A stretch of 64,000 nt of DNA from Bradyrhizobium sp. URHD0069. Its GTDB lineage: Bacteria > Pseudomonadota > Alphaproteobacteria > Rhizobiales > Xanthobacteraceae. The translations under genes and the position numbers were made by a program. The stretch covers positions 62,001-126,000 of the forward strand of contig NZ_JNIJ01000016.1 of NCBI RefSeq assembly GCF_000701345.1, given 5' to 3'. Below the pieces are notes generated by a model. The model was not told the DNA's origin and ran no database searches. It was given only the letters and a program-made list of their open reading frames with translations. Each line of letters begins with the position of its first letter. Positions within the stretch are counted from its first letter, which is position 1. This document shows, piece by piece, positions 46,816 to 55,666 of this stretch.

Positions 46816-48743
46816 TGGATTACGCCGGCCGCGTCGCGCAAGCCGATACCTTTCCAAAATTGTTGCGCCTCAACGCGCACGAACATGGCGGCGAGATCGC
46901 GCTGCGCGAAAAAGATTTCGGGCTGTGGCGGCTGTTCACCTGGAACGACTACCAGACCCGGGTGCGCGACTTCGCGCTCGGCATGGTCGAACTCGGCATC
47001 GGCAGCGGCGACGTCATCGGCATCATCGGCGACAACCGGCCGGACTGGGTGTCGGCCGAAATCGCCGCCCACGCCGTCGGGGCCATGAGTCTCGGTCTCT
47101 ATAGGGACGTGCTCGACGAGGAGGCCGCCTACCTGCTCAGCTATGGCGAAGCCAAACTGGTCTTCGCCGAGGACGAAGAACAGGTCGACAAGCTGCTGAC
47201 GCTTGCCGATCGCGTGCCGCATCTCAAGCACATCGTCTATTCCGATCCGCGCGGCATGCGGAAGTATGACGACCCCCGGCTGATGGAAGCCGACAAGCTC
47301 GCCAGCCTGGGGCGCGACCGCGCCGTGCGCGAACCCGATCTCTACGACGGCCTGGTGGACTTAACCAAAGGCGAAGACGTCGCGATTCTCTGCACCACCT
47401 CGGGCACGACCGCCAACCCTAAACTGGCGATGCTCGCCGCCGGGCGGGTACTGCGGCATTGCGCGGCCTATCTCGCCTTCGACCCCAAGGGCCCCGACGA
47501 CGAATACGTCTCGGTGCTGCCGCTGCCCTGGATCATGGAACAGGTCTACGCCCTTGGCAAAGGCCTGCTGTGCCGGATGAAGGTCAACTTCGTCGAGCAG
47601 CCCGACACCATGATGCACGATTTCCGCGAGATCGCGCCGACCTTCGTGCTGTTCGCACCAAGGGTCTGGGAATCCATCGCCGCCGACGTGCGCGCCGGCG
47701 TGATGGACTCCTCCCCGCTCAAGCAACGCCTCTATGAACTCGGCATGAAAACGGGATTGTCGGCGCTGGCGCGGGGCAAGCGCTCCGTGATCTTGGATAC
47801 GCTGCTGTTCCGCGCGCTTCGCGATCGCCTCGGCTTTACGCGGCTGCGCTCAGCGGCGACCGGCGGCGCGGCGCTCGGTCCCGACACCTTCAAATTCTTT
47901 CAAGCCATGGGCGTGCCGCTGCGCACGCTGTACGGCCAGACAGAACTGCTCGGCGCCTACACGCTGCACCCTTTGAGTCAGGTCGACCCCGACACCACGG
48001 GCGTGGCGCTGGCCGACAATATCGAAATCCGCATCGAGAACCCGGATATCCATGGCGTCGGCGAGATCGTGGTGCGCCATCCCAACATGTTCCGCGGCTA
48101 CTATAAGAACCCGGAAGCTTCCGCCGCCGATATGAAGGATGGCTGGATGCACTCGGGCGATGCCGGCTATTTCAACGACAACAAACAGCTCGTAGTGATC
48201 GATCGCATCAAGGACCTCGCGGAAACCGCGCGTGGCGAGCGTTTCTCGCCGCAATATATCGAGAACAAACTGAAATTCTCGCCCTACATCGCGGAGACTG
48301 TGGTGCTGGGCGCCGGCCGCGACGCGCTCGCGGCAATGATCTGTATCCGCTTTTCGATCATCTCGAAATGGGCGGAGAAAAACCGGATCTCATTCACCAC
48401 CTATACCGACCTCGCCTCGCGGCCTGAAGTGTACGCGCTGCTGTGCAAGGAGGTTGAATCCGTCAATGCCACGCTGCCGCCGGCGCAGCGCATTTCCCGC
48501 TTCCTGCTGCTCTACAAGGAACTCGACGCCGATGACGGCGAACTCACCCGCACCCGTAAAGTCCGCCGCAGCGTCATCAACGAGAAGTACGCTGACATCA
48601 TCGACGCGATCTATAGCGACAAGCGCGACATTCCCGTCGATACGGTGATCCGCTTCCAGGACGGCACCACCCAGCGCATCCGCACCACGCTTAAGGTCGT
48701 TGATCTCGGGCAAGAAGCGCCGCTTGCGGAGGCCGCGGAATGA
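46812..48743 (+). CDS. Long-chain-type acyl-CoA synthetase (AMP-binding enzyme)
   Basis: A 643-residue adenylate-forming enzyme of the long-chain (FAA1/FadD15-like) type that activates a carboxylic acid with ATP and CoA. The phosphate loop CTTSGTTANPKLAML is near residues 195-209, YGQTELLG near 376-383 and the hinge region GWMHSGDAGYFNDN with VVIDRIKDLAETARGERFS follows. It overlaps the ATPase gene upstream by 4 bp and the livH gene downstream by 4 bp. This places it inside the transporter operon, so its substrate is probably what the importer brings in. Confidence 0.9.
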   Translation: MMDYAGRVAQADTFPKLLRLNAHEHGGEIALREKDFGLWRLFTWNDYQTRVRDFALGMVELGIGSGDVIGIIGDNRPDWVSAEIAAHAVGAMSLGLYRDVLDEEAAYLLSYGEAKLVFAEDEEQVDKLLTLADRVPHLKHIVYSDPRGMRKYDDPRLMEADKLASLGRDRAVREPDLYDGLVDLTKGEDVAILCTTSGTTANPKLAMLAAGRVLRHCAAYLAFDPKGPDDEYVSVLPLPWIMEQVYALGKGLLCRMKVNFVEQPDTMMHDFREIAPTFVLFAPRVWESIAADVRAGVMDSSPLKQRLYELGMKTGLSALARGKRSVILDTLLFRALRDRLGFTRLRSAATGGAALGPDTFKFFQAMGVPLRTLYGQTELLGAYTLHPLSQVDPDTTGVALADNIEIRIENPDIHGVGEIVVRHPNMFRGYYKNPEASAADMKDGWMHSGDAGYFNDNKQLVVIDRIKDLAETARGERFSPQYIENKLKFSPYIAETVVLGAGRDALAAMICIRFSIISKWAEKNRISFTTYTDLASRPEVYALLCKEVESVNATLPPAQRISRFLLLYKELDADDGELTRTRKVRRSVINEKYADIIDAIYSDKRDIPVDTVIRFQDGTTQRIRTTLKVVDLGQEAPLAEAAE

Positions 48744-49633
48744 ACACCCAGCTTCTGGTCCAGCTCCTGATCAACGGCCTCGTGGTCGGCACGCTGTATG
48801 GCGTGGTCGCGATGTCGTTCGTGCTGATCTACAAGGCGAGCCAGGTGGTGAATTTCGCACAAGGCGAATTGCTGCTGATCGGTGCCTGGGTGTGCTGGTG
48901 GCTGCTCACCAAATATCAGGTGCCGTTCTATTTGGGCATGCCGATCACCCTGGTCTTCATGTTCGTCTTCGGCATCGCGATTCAGGTGGTGATCCTGCGC
49001 CCGATGATCGGCGAGCCGATAATCTCGGTGATCATGGTGACGATCGCGCTGTCCACCGTATTCTCCGCGATGATGAAATGGATGTTCGGCGTCAATCTCC
49101 AGCCGTTTCCGCGTGTCTTCAACACCCAGAACGTGAACGTTCTCGGGCTGCAGGTCCAAACCGTCTATCTGATGAGTCTTGCGGTCTCGTTGGCGATGAT
49201 TGTGGGAATGGCGTGGTTTTTCCGGCTGTCCAAATACGGTCTCGCCATGCGCGCCACCGCGTTCAACCAGCAGGTGGCGCAGTCGCTGGGCATATCGGTG
49301 AAGAGTGTCTTCGCCATGGCATGGGCGATCTCGGCGACCGTGTCAGCGGTCGCCGGCGTCGTAGTAGCGGTCGTCAACGGCGTCTCGGCCGGTCTTTCCG
49401 CTTACGGCGTCAAGGTGTTTCCGGCGGCGATCCTCGGCGGCCTCGACAGTGTCGGCGGGGCGGTACTCGGCGGCATCATCATCGGTCTTCTGGAAAACGT
49501 CGCGCATTTCGTCGACAGCGAATATCTGCACTGGGGCAATCTCTACGAGATAGCACCGTTCTATGCCCTAATCATTATCCTGATGATCAAGCCTTACGGC
49601 CTGTTCGGCACCAAAGATATCGAGCGGGTGTAG
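48740..49633 (+). CDS. livH: Liv-type ABC transporter permease (LivH), importer 3
   Basis: A 297-residue inner-membrane permease with about eight helices. It has SFVLIYKASQVVNFAQGELL near the N-terminus and the coupling loop SKYGLAMRATAFNQQVAQSL. The FAQGE variant of the family's FAHG pattern is common in importers of this acyl-CoA-ligase-linked type. It overlaps the acyl-CoA synthetase by 4 bp and precedes livM by 6 bp. Confidence 0.92.
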   Translation: MNTQLLVQLLINGLVVGTLYGVVAMSFVLIYKASQVVNFAQGELLLIGAWVCWWLLTKYQVPFYLGMPITLVFMFVFGIAIQVVILRPMIGEPIISVIMVTIALSTVFSAMMKWMFGVNLQPFPRVFNTQNVNVLGLQVQTVYLMSLAVSLAMIVGMAWFFRLSKYGLAMRATAFNQQVAQSLGISVKSVFAMAWAISATVSAVAGVVVAVVNGVSAGLSAYGVKVFPAAILGGLDSVGGAVLGGIIIGLLENVAHFVDSEYLHWGNLYEIAPFYALIIILMIKPYGLFGTKDIERV

Positions 49634-49639
49634 TCAATC

Positions 49640-50713
49640 ATGGCAGGTCAGACCCTTATCCCCGCCGGCGATTTCCGCACCAGCTATGCCGCGGACACCA
49701 CCGTGTTTCCGACCAAAACCAGCCGCAATGCGATGATCGCCGGCATCGCATTGATCTGCTTTGCGCCGCATGTTCTCAACGAGTACAGCCTCAGCCTGCT
49801 TATTCAGATCGGCATCTTCGGCATTGCTGCGCTCGGCCTCAATATCGTTGTCGGCTTCACCGGGCAGATCTCGATCGGCCACGCCGCCTTCTTCGGTTTC
49901 GGGGCGTTCACCTCCGCCTATCTCTCGAACCGGTTTGCGATTCCGGTATTTTTCTGCGTTCCGCTCGCGGGTGTGGTCACGGCGGCTGTCGGCCTGATCT
50001 TCGGCCTGCCTGCTGCGCGCCTGAAAGGCCTTTATCTCGCGATCGCGACACTGGCCGCGCAATACATCCTGCTGGATTTCTTCGCGCGCGCGGAATGGTT
50101 CACTGGCGGAAGCGTTCCCGCCAGCGCGGAGCCGTTCTCGATCTTCGGCTATTCGCTGCGCGGCGATAAGAAATATTTTTATGTGGTACTGGCGTACGTC
50201 GTCGTCTGCTATCTGCTGGTGACGAACTTGATGCGTTCGCGCGACGGGCGCGCGCTGGTCGCGGTACGCGATCACTATCTCTCGGCAGAGATCATGGGCA
50301 TCAATCTGACGAAATACCGCACGCTGTCGTTCGGTCTCGCCGCATTCTTTGCCGGGGTCGGCGGCGCGCTCTATGCGCACTACAATCAGGTGGTCTCCAA
50401 TGAGGGCTTCGGCATCGAGCGCTCGATCATTTTCCTGGCCATGATCATCATCGGCGGCCTCGGCTCGATCATGGGCACGCTGATGGGCACGGCCTTCATG
50501 GTATTGCTGCCGGAATCGATGGAATGGCTCAGCGTCGCACTTCGCGACAGCCCGATCGACCGGTTTCTGGGTCTCAAGAACAACATCGCGTTCTTGCGCG
50601 AGATGGCCATCGGCGTCATCATCATCGTCTTTCTAGTTTTTGAACCAGACGGGCTGGCGCATCGGTGGCGCCAAATCAAAACCTACTGGAAACTTTACCC
50701 GTTCTCGCATTGA
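49640..50713 (+). CDS. livM: Liv-type ABC transporter permease (LivM), importer 3
   Basis: A 357-residue inner-membrane permease with about nine helices. The LivM pattern LNIVVGFTGQISIGHAAFFG and the coupling loop GRALVAVRDHYLSAEIMG are clear. The N-terminus has about 35 soluble residues before the first helix, longer than usual. It lies directly after livH and before the binding-protein gene. Confidence 0.92.
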   Translation: MAGQTLIPAGDFRTSYAADTTVFPTKTSRNAMIAGIALICFAPHVLNEYSLSLLIQIGIFGIAALGLNIVVGFTGQISIGHAAFFGFGAFTSAYLSNRFAIPVFFCVPLAGVVTAAVGLIFGLPAARLKGLYLAIATLAAQYILLDFFARAEWFTGGSVPASAEPFSIFGYSLRGDKKYFYVVLAYVVVCYLLVTNLMRSRDGRALVAVRDHYLSAEIMGINLTKYRTLSFGLAAFFAGVGGALYAHYNQVVSNEGFGIERSIIFLAMIIIGGLGSIMGTLMGTAFMVLLPESMEWLSVALRDSPIDRFLGLKNNIAFLREMAIGVIIIVFLVFEPDGLAHRWRQIKTYWKLYPFSH

Positions 50714-50771
50714 GGTCCGAACGGGACAGATATAAGAAAACCTTTTGAGAGGAAACCGGAGGATGAAGTCT

Positions 50772-52052
50772 ATGACAACGAAAACATTGTTGAGTGCGGC
50801 TTGCCTTGCATTGCTGCTCGGCGGCGCGGCGAGGACGGCACAGGCCCAGATCGCCCTTGGGCATCTTGCCGACTATTCGGGCCCCACGTCCGACGTCGGA
50901 ACACCCTTTGGTCAAGGTGTCGCCGATACCTATGCCTGGATCAACAAGAACGGCGGCATCAACGGCACCAAGGTCAACGTCGATACGGTTGACTACAGTT
51001 ACCAGGTGCCACGGGCCATCGCGCAGTACAAGAAATGGTCGGGCGCCGACAAGGTAGCTGCCATTCTCGGATGGGGCACGGCCGACACCGAAGCCCTCAC
51101 AGGCTTCCTGGCTGAAGACAAGATCCCCGATATTTCGGCTTCCTACGCAGCGGCGCTTTCCGACCCGACCGGCGCCGGCGGCAAGGCGAAACCCGCTCCC
51201 TACAACTTCTTCTATGGTCCAAGCTATTCGGATGCTGTTCGCGGCATGCTGACTTGGGCTGCCGAGGACTGGAAAGCCAAGGGCAAGGCCGGCAAGCCGA
51301 AATTCGTCCATATGGGTGCCAATCATCCGTATCCGAACGCACCAAAGGCGGCGGGTGAAGCCATTGCGGCCGAACTCGGCTTCGAGCTGCTGCCCCCCAT
51401 CGTGTTCGCTTTGACTCCCGGTGACTACAGCGCGCAGTGCCTGAGCTTGAAGAGCTCGGGCGCAAACTACGCCTATCTCGGCAACACCGCAGGTTCGAAC
51501 ATCTCGGTGCTGAACGCCTGCAAGGCCGCGGGGGTCGACGTGCAGTTCCTCGGCAATGTCTGGGGCATGGACGAGAACGCCGCCAAGGCCGCCGGCGCCG
51601 CCGCGGATGGCGTGGTATTTCCATTGCGTACCGCGGTTGCCTGGGGCGGCACCGCACCCGGCATGAAAACCGTGATGGAAATCTCCAAGATGTCTGACGC
51701 GGCCGGAACGGCCTATCGTCCGGTGCACTACATTGCCGGCGTCTGCACCGCGCTCTACATGAAGGAAGCCGTCGAATGGGCCGCCAAGAATGGCGGCGCG
51801 ACCGGCGAGAACGTCAAGAAGGGCTTCTACCAGAAGGCCGACTGGGTGCCGGCCGGAATGGACGGCGTCTGCAATCCGTCAACCTGGACCGAGAAGGATC
51901 ATCGCGGCACGCTCAAGGTGGATCTTTACCGAATGAAAGTCGCGGGTGCGACCGATGCGCCGCTTGGCGACCTTGTCAAGAACGGAGCTATCAAGCTCGA
52001 TAAGGTGAAGACCATTGATCTGCCGCGCAAGGCCGAGTGGCTTGGGTGGTGA
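50772..52052 (+). CDS. ABC transporter substrate-binding protein, importer 3
   Basis: A periplasmic binding protein of 426 residues. The signal peptide spans about residues 1-26 (TKTLLSAACLALLLGGAAR, ending TAQAQ) and the mature part starts IALGHLADYSGPTSDVG. It has several Cys and many aromatic residues and a GGINGTKVNVDTVDYSYQ stretch. This belongs to the Liv-binding superfamily but to the branch associated with aromatic or aliphatic acid uptake. ATG 50772 is chosen because GGAGG is 9 nt upstream; ATG 50763 sits directly against it. Confidence 0.9.
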   Translation: MTTKTLLSAACLALLLGGAARTAQAQIALGHLADYSGPTSDVGTPFGQGVADTYAWINKNGGINGTKVNVDTVDYSYQVPRAIAQYKKWSGADKVAAILGWGTADTEALTGFLAEDKIPDISASYAAALSDPTGAGGKAKPAPYNFFYGPSYSDAVRGMLTWAAEDWKAKGKAGKPKFVHMGANHPYPNAPKAAGEAIAAELGFELLPPIVFALTPGDYSAQCLSLKSSGANYAYLGNTAGSNISVLNACKAAGVDVQFLGNVWGMDENAAKAAGAAADGVVFPLRTAVAWGGTAPGMKTVMEISKMSDAAGTAYRPVHYIAGVCTALYMKEAVEWAAKNGGATGENVKKGFYQKADWVPAGMDGVCNPSTWTEKDHRGTLKVDLYRMKVAGATDAPLGDLVKNGAIKLDKVKTIDLPRKAEWLGW

Positions 52053-52090
52053 GACAGCGGGTTGTCCGCAGGTGATAGCGATCTACTGAG

Positions 52091-52191
52091 CCGTCATCCC
52101 CGCGAAAGCGGGGATCCAGTACGCCGCGGCTTCTCGGTTGATCGCAGGCGCCTCTGGAATACTGGATCACCCGCTTCGCGGGTGATGACGG
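52091..52191. repeat. Palindromic repeat 'GTCATCCCCGCGAAAGCGGGGATCCAGTA'-type, between binding protein and LivF-like gene
   Basis: Left arm CCGTCATCCCCGCGAAAGCG with GGGATCCAGTA (52091-52121), right arm TACTGGATCACCCGCTTCGC with GGGTGATGACGG (52160-52191). Each arm holds its own GC-rich hairpin and the arms pair with each other. This repeat type is widespread in proteobacterial intergenic DNA. It splits the binding protein from the last ATPase gene of importer 3 and may stabilise or attenuate the transcript. Confidence 0.75.
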
Positions 52192-52240
52192 CGGGAAGCG
52201 GAACGGAAAGCCGCTCCCCCGACAACTCCAGGAGTGGGGC

Positions 52241-53080
52241 ATGATTGAAGCGACTGAAATCGATCGCCCACCGGTAGCGGCACAAGCTGTTGCGCCGCTA
52301 CTCAGCGTGCGCAACATCGAGGTGGTCTATGACAACGTCATCCTGGTGCTCCGCGGCTTAAGCCTCGAGGTGCCGCAAGGCGCGATCGTTGCGCTACTCG
52401 GCGCCAACGGAGCGGGCAAGTCGACGACATTGAAAGCGATCTCCGGATTGCTCAAGACCGAAGACGGCGAAGTCACCCGCGGCGAAATCGTCTTCAACGG
52501 CGAACGCATCAACAGCGTCGATCCCGACAGGATCGTTCGCCGCGGCATCCTCCAGGTGATGGAGGGCCGTCGCATCATCGCCGACATGACGTCGCAGGAG
52601 AATTTGCGGCTCGGCGCCTTCACCCGCAGCGACAATGAGGTCGGCGCCGACATCGACATGGTCTACAATTATTTCCCGCGCCTGAAGGAGCGAACTGGCC
52701 TCGCCGGTTATCTCTCCGGCGGCGAGCAGCAGATGCTGGCGATCGGCCGTGCGCTGATGGCGCGCCCGAAGATGATCCTGATGGACGAGCCGTCGATGGG
52801 CTTGTCGCCGCTCCTGGTCAAGGAAGTGTTCGCGATCATCCGGGATATCAACCGCGATCTGGGCGTCACCATTTTGCTAGTCGAACAGAACGCGCGCGCC
52901 GCGCTCTTGGTCGCGAGTCACGGCTACATCATGGAGCAAGGCAAGGTGGTGCTCGACGGCAGCGCCGACGAGTTGCGCAACAATGAGGATGTCAAGGAGT
53001 TCTACCTCGGCGGCGCCGGCGACCAGCGCAAGAGCTTTAAGAATCTGAAGAGTTTCAAGCGAAGGAAACGGTGGCTGTGA
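52241..53080 (+). CDS. Liv-type ABC transporter ATP-binding protein (LivF-like), importer 3
   Basis: A 279-residue ATPase, longer than usual LivF (about 235) at both ends. Walker A is GANGAGKSTT, then MEGRRIIADMTSQENLRLGA, LSGGEQQMLAIGRAL, Walker B MILMDEPSMGLSP and LVEQNARAALLVAS. The C-terminal tail is very basic (KSFKNLKSFKRRKRWL) and might touch the membrane. It completes importer 3. The 184-bp gap after it holds three hairpins before the second acyl-CoA ligase. Confidence 0.92.
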   Translation: MIEATEIDRPPVAAQAVAPLLSVRNIEVVYDNVILVLRGLSLEVPQGAIVALLGANGAGKSTTLKAISGLLKTEDGEVTRGEIVFNGERINSVDPDRIVRRGILQVMEGRRIIADMTSQENLRLGAFTRSDNEVGADIDMVYNYFPRLKERTGLAGYLSGGEQQMLAIGRALMARPKMILMDEPSMGLSPLLVKEVFAIIRDINRDLGVTILLVEQNARAALLVASHGYIMEQGKVVLDGSADELRNNEDVKEFYLGGAGDQRKSFKNLKSFKRRKRWL

Positions 53081-53117
53081 ACGTCCTCTCAGCACGTCAT
53101 TTTGGGATGCGCCAATC

Positions 53118-53224
53118 GAACTCGGGTTTATCCGAGTTCGGCAATATCATTAGCCAAGTCGGCAACAGCCGACTTGGCTGGCGCAGGTCCGGAATCCATG
53201 CCCCCGATCGTGGTTATGGATTCC
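53118..53224. repeat. Cluster of three perfect hairpins between LivF-like and phenylacetate-CoA-ligase-like genes
   Basis: Three successive inverted repeats: GAACTCGG/CCGAGTTC (53118-53139), AGCCAAGTCGGC/GCCGACTTGGCT with an AACA loop (53152-53179, 12-bp stem) and GGAATCCAT/ATGGATTCC (53191-53224). The last is part of a degenerate dispersed repeat that runs on to GCCCCGGAATGGCC. No T-run follows the stems, so they are not standard terminators. They may protect or attenuate the transcript before the last gene. Confidence 0.7.
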
Positions 53225-53264
53225 AGGTTCGCTCGTTTCACTCGCGCCCCGGAATGGCCAAGAG

Positions 53265-54491
53265 ATGACCGAGCACTACGACGCCCTTGAAACGCGCGCC
53301 CCCGCCGAACGCGAGGCGGAGCTGTTCTCAGGGCTGCCGGACGTGCTGCGCAGGGCGATGGCGGCACCCGGCTATGCCCAACGTCTTAAAGGCATCGATC
53401 CCTCTGACATCACGAGCCGGGCGGCGCTGGCGCGGCTGCCGGTGCTGCGCAAATCCGAGCTCCCTGCCCTTCAAAAGGCGGCGCCGCCGTTCGGTGGCCT
53501 CGTCTCGGGCCTTCCAGGCTCGTTTGGGAGGCTGTTTACCTCGCCCGGCCCAATCTTCGAGCCCGAGCCTATCCATGCCGACCCCTGGCGCGGCGCCCGG
53601 GCGCTGTTCGCCGCTGGCTTCCGGCCGGGCGATGTGGTGTTGAACACCTTCAGCTACCACCTGACGCCCGGCGGCTTCATCTTCGATGCCTCGGCGCGGG
53701 CGCTGGGCTGCGCGGTTATTCCGGCCGGTCCCGGCAATCCCGAAGCGCAATTCGAGCTGATCGAGGCCTATCGCCCGGTCGGCTATAGCGGCACCCCCGA
53801 TTTTCTCAAAATCCTGCTGGACGCCGCCGCCGGCGCCGGGCGCGATATCTCCTCGATCAAGCGCGCGCTGGTATCAGGCGCGGCGTTTCCAAAGTCGCTG
53901 CAGGAGGAGATCAAGTCGCGCGGGGTCGAAGCCTATCAGGCGTTCGGCACGGCCGATCTCGGCCTGGTCGCCTTCGAAACGCAGGCCCGCGAAGGAATGG
54001 TCGTCAACGAGCGCCTGATCCTGGAAATCGTACGGCCCGGCACCGGCGATCCTGTAGCCGAGGGCGACGTCGGCGAGATCGTCGTCACCTCACTTGACCC
54101 TGATCACCCCTGGATTCGCCTTGCGCTCGGGGACCTCACCGCCGCCCTGCCCGGCCGGAGTCCATGCGGACGCAGCAACATGCGCATCAAGGGCTGGATG
54201 GGCCGCGCCGACCAGACCACCAAGGTCAAGGGCATGTTCGTGCGGCCCGAGCAGATCGCGGAGATCGGCAAGCGTCATCCCGAACTGGGGCGGCTGCGGC
54301 TTGTCGTCACGCGCGCGGGCGAGAGCGATGTGATGATGCTGAAGGCGGAAGCTGCAACTCCGGACGAGGCGCTTCGGGAAGCTGTCACCGCGACGCTGCG
54401 GAGCGTTACCAAACTGACCGGAACGGTGACTTGGGTAGCGCCTCAGTCTTTGCCGAACGACGGCAAGGTTATTGCGGACGAGCGCGGTTAG
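53265..54491 (+). CDS. Phenylacetate-CoA ligase family protein (AMP-forming)
   Basis: A 408-residue adenylate-forming enzyme of the PaaK type, activating an aromatic or related carboxylic acid to its CoA ester. Visible are ASSG-replacing LPGSFGRLFTSPGPIFEP near the expected phosphate loop (the usual SSGTTG is not clear), YSGTPDFLKILLD, YQAFGTADLGLVAFE and the C-terminal RIKGWMGRADQTTKVKGMFV. The atypical phosphate-binding loop lowers certainty about activity. It is the last gene of the importer 3 set, so it probably acts on the imported acid. Confidence 0.85.
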   Translation: MTEHYDALETRAPAEREAELFSGLPDVLRRAMAAPGYAQRLKGIDPSDITSRAALARLPVLRKSELPALQKAAPPFGGLVSGLPGSFGRLFTSPGPIFEPEPIHADPWRGARALFAAGFRPGDVVLNTFSYHLTPGGFIFDASARALGCAVIPAGPGNPEAQFELIEAYRPVGYSGTPDFLKILLDAAAGAGRDISSIKRALVSGAAFPKSLQEEIKSRGVEAYQAFGTADLGLVAFETQAREGMVVNERLILEIVRPGTGDPVAEGDVGEIVVTSLDPDHPWIRLALGDLTAALPGRSPCGRSNMRIKGWMGRADQTTKVKGMFVRPEQIAEIGKRHPELGRLRLVVTRAGESDVMMLKAEAATPDEALREAVTATLRSVTKLTGTVTWVAPQSLPNDGKVIADERG

Positions 54492-54735
54492 CTCTGTCAA
54501 AGCCTCCGTATCACTGGATCGAAACTGCGCCATTTGCTCCAAAACAGCTGAGACAGGGGTGGGACAGAGCCCCTTTCGCCAGATCAGGAGCGGTTCACGG
54601 CTGTCCCAGCGCCTGCTTGATGATACGCCTCAGCCTTTGCTGAGACATTTCAAGCAAAGTCGATTTGCAACAATTACAACCATGTCGTGTAAATGCATCT
54701 ATTAAACTTTTATGATGTACCCCGCCCTTCACGAC
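54492..54735. other. Intergenic boundary between the core chromosome and accessory DNA
   Basis: No gene was recognised. A weak stem AGGGG/CCCCT lies near 54555-54574 with only a short T-run. Sequence becomes AT-rich from about 54660 and leads into the first block of phased repeats at 54736. This looks like the left edge of a mobile or accessory segment. Confidence 0.4.
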
Positions 54736-54805
54736 TGTTGATATGGCGTAAATCACAATTCTTATGGCGAAAATCGATCGGGTCGACGATGCCTATGGCG
54801 GAAAT
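54736..54805 (+). repeat. Left block of phased ATGGCGGAAAT repeats, possible transposon end
   Basis: Three direct copies of a motif close to TTATGGCGGAAAT start at 54743, 54764 and 54795, so they are 21 and 31 bp apart, about 2 and 3 turns of DNA. The first is preceded by TGT at 54736, which would fit the terminus of an element (TGTTGATATGGCG). Multiple helically phased sites at an end are typical of elements with TnsB/TniA/IstA-type transposases. No transposase gene is nearby. Plasmid-type iterons are an alternative reading. Confidence 0.5.
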
Positions 54806-54888
54806 TTTTTTCTTATTGGCGGTGGTTTGGCTGCCTGTAGGTTGTCGGGTCGGTGCTGATCCAGTGCGTCATCCAAACCAGTGGCATT

Positions 54889-55581
54889 TCAGTGAGTTGA
54901 ATGGTCTTCAATTGATTCCTTTGCTGGGTGATCCGTTGTAGCAGAGCCGTTTATCAGCTTCGGTTCGAGCCGGCTGTACATCTGTTTCATCGTCTTGATT
55001 TGCACCAGGCGCTTGATGGTGCGGTCGATCATCGCGTCCAACCGCTCGATGCGGGCCAGCTGTTCGTCGAACGTCTCCAGATCGATAACCTCTACAAATT
55101 CATCAGCTCCTTCATGGCGTGTTGGGGGTGCCCACGACGCCAAACCTTTTCCGATCCTGGGACCCCATGCTGCCGGGTCCTCGCCTGCCTTAAACGGCCA
55201 GCGTGAGCGAATGGTGTAACTGTAGAGCGGGGCCAACAGTGAGAGAAGTGCCTCAACTTTCTCCACGCTGTCGGCCTCATTGAACTCGGCAGCGTTCGTG
55301 CCAAGGTTTTCTATGTGCCGGCTCGTTTGGTTTTCATCGCGGATTTTGTCCAGCCGTTTTTGTGTGGTGATCTGCCCATAGCGATCCAAGCGTTGTCTAC
55401 GCCAAAGCAGGTCCAGGAGTGTCTGGACCTGGTATTCTTCCGTGCTGCCGTTGGGGGTCCATTCCTGATTAAGTCCGGCGCGGAGCGACTCGTAATCTTC
55501 GTATCTCTCGCTCCAGAGCATGACCTCCTTTGCATTTGCACCGTGTTTCAGCGCGTTGCGTTTCTTGCTTGCCTTAGACAT
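54889..55581 (-). CDS. Protein of unknown function, accessory region
   Basis: A 230-residue, strongly charged and helical protein beginning MSKASKKRNALKHGANAKEV. Positive residues dominate the start, acidic residues the end; no cysteine cluster, signal or membrane helix is visible. The NALKHG-type opening occurs in many accessory-region proteins of the Bradyrhizobium group, but I cannot assign a function. It is bracketed by the two repeat blocks (54736-54805 and 55667-55835), which suggests it is or was cargo of a mobile element. The promoter would lie among the right-hand repeats. Confidence 0.6.
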   Translation of the reverse strand: MSKASKKRNALKHGANAKEVMLWSERYEDYESLRAGLNQEWTPNGSTEEYQVQTLLDLLWRRQRLDRYGQITTQKRLDKIRDENQTSRHIENLGTNAAEFNEADSVEKVEALLSLLAPLYSYTIRSRWPFKAGEDPAAWGPRIGKGLASWAPPTRHEGADEFVEVIDLETFDEQLARIERLDAMIDRTIKRLVQIKTMKQMYSRLEPKLINGSATTDHPAKESIEDHSTH

Positions 55582-55666
55582 AGCCCCACATCCTGGTTCG
55601 AGCGCGCCATCGCGCTTACGCGTGACCAGTTAGAATCCAATGAGCGTTAGCGTCATGCCATTTCCT

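Noticed and set aside
52091..52191. Rho-independent terminator after the importer 3 binding protein
   Set aside because: Stems are strong but lack a following T-run, and both arms match a dispersed repeat type.
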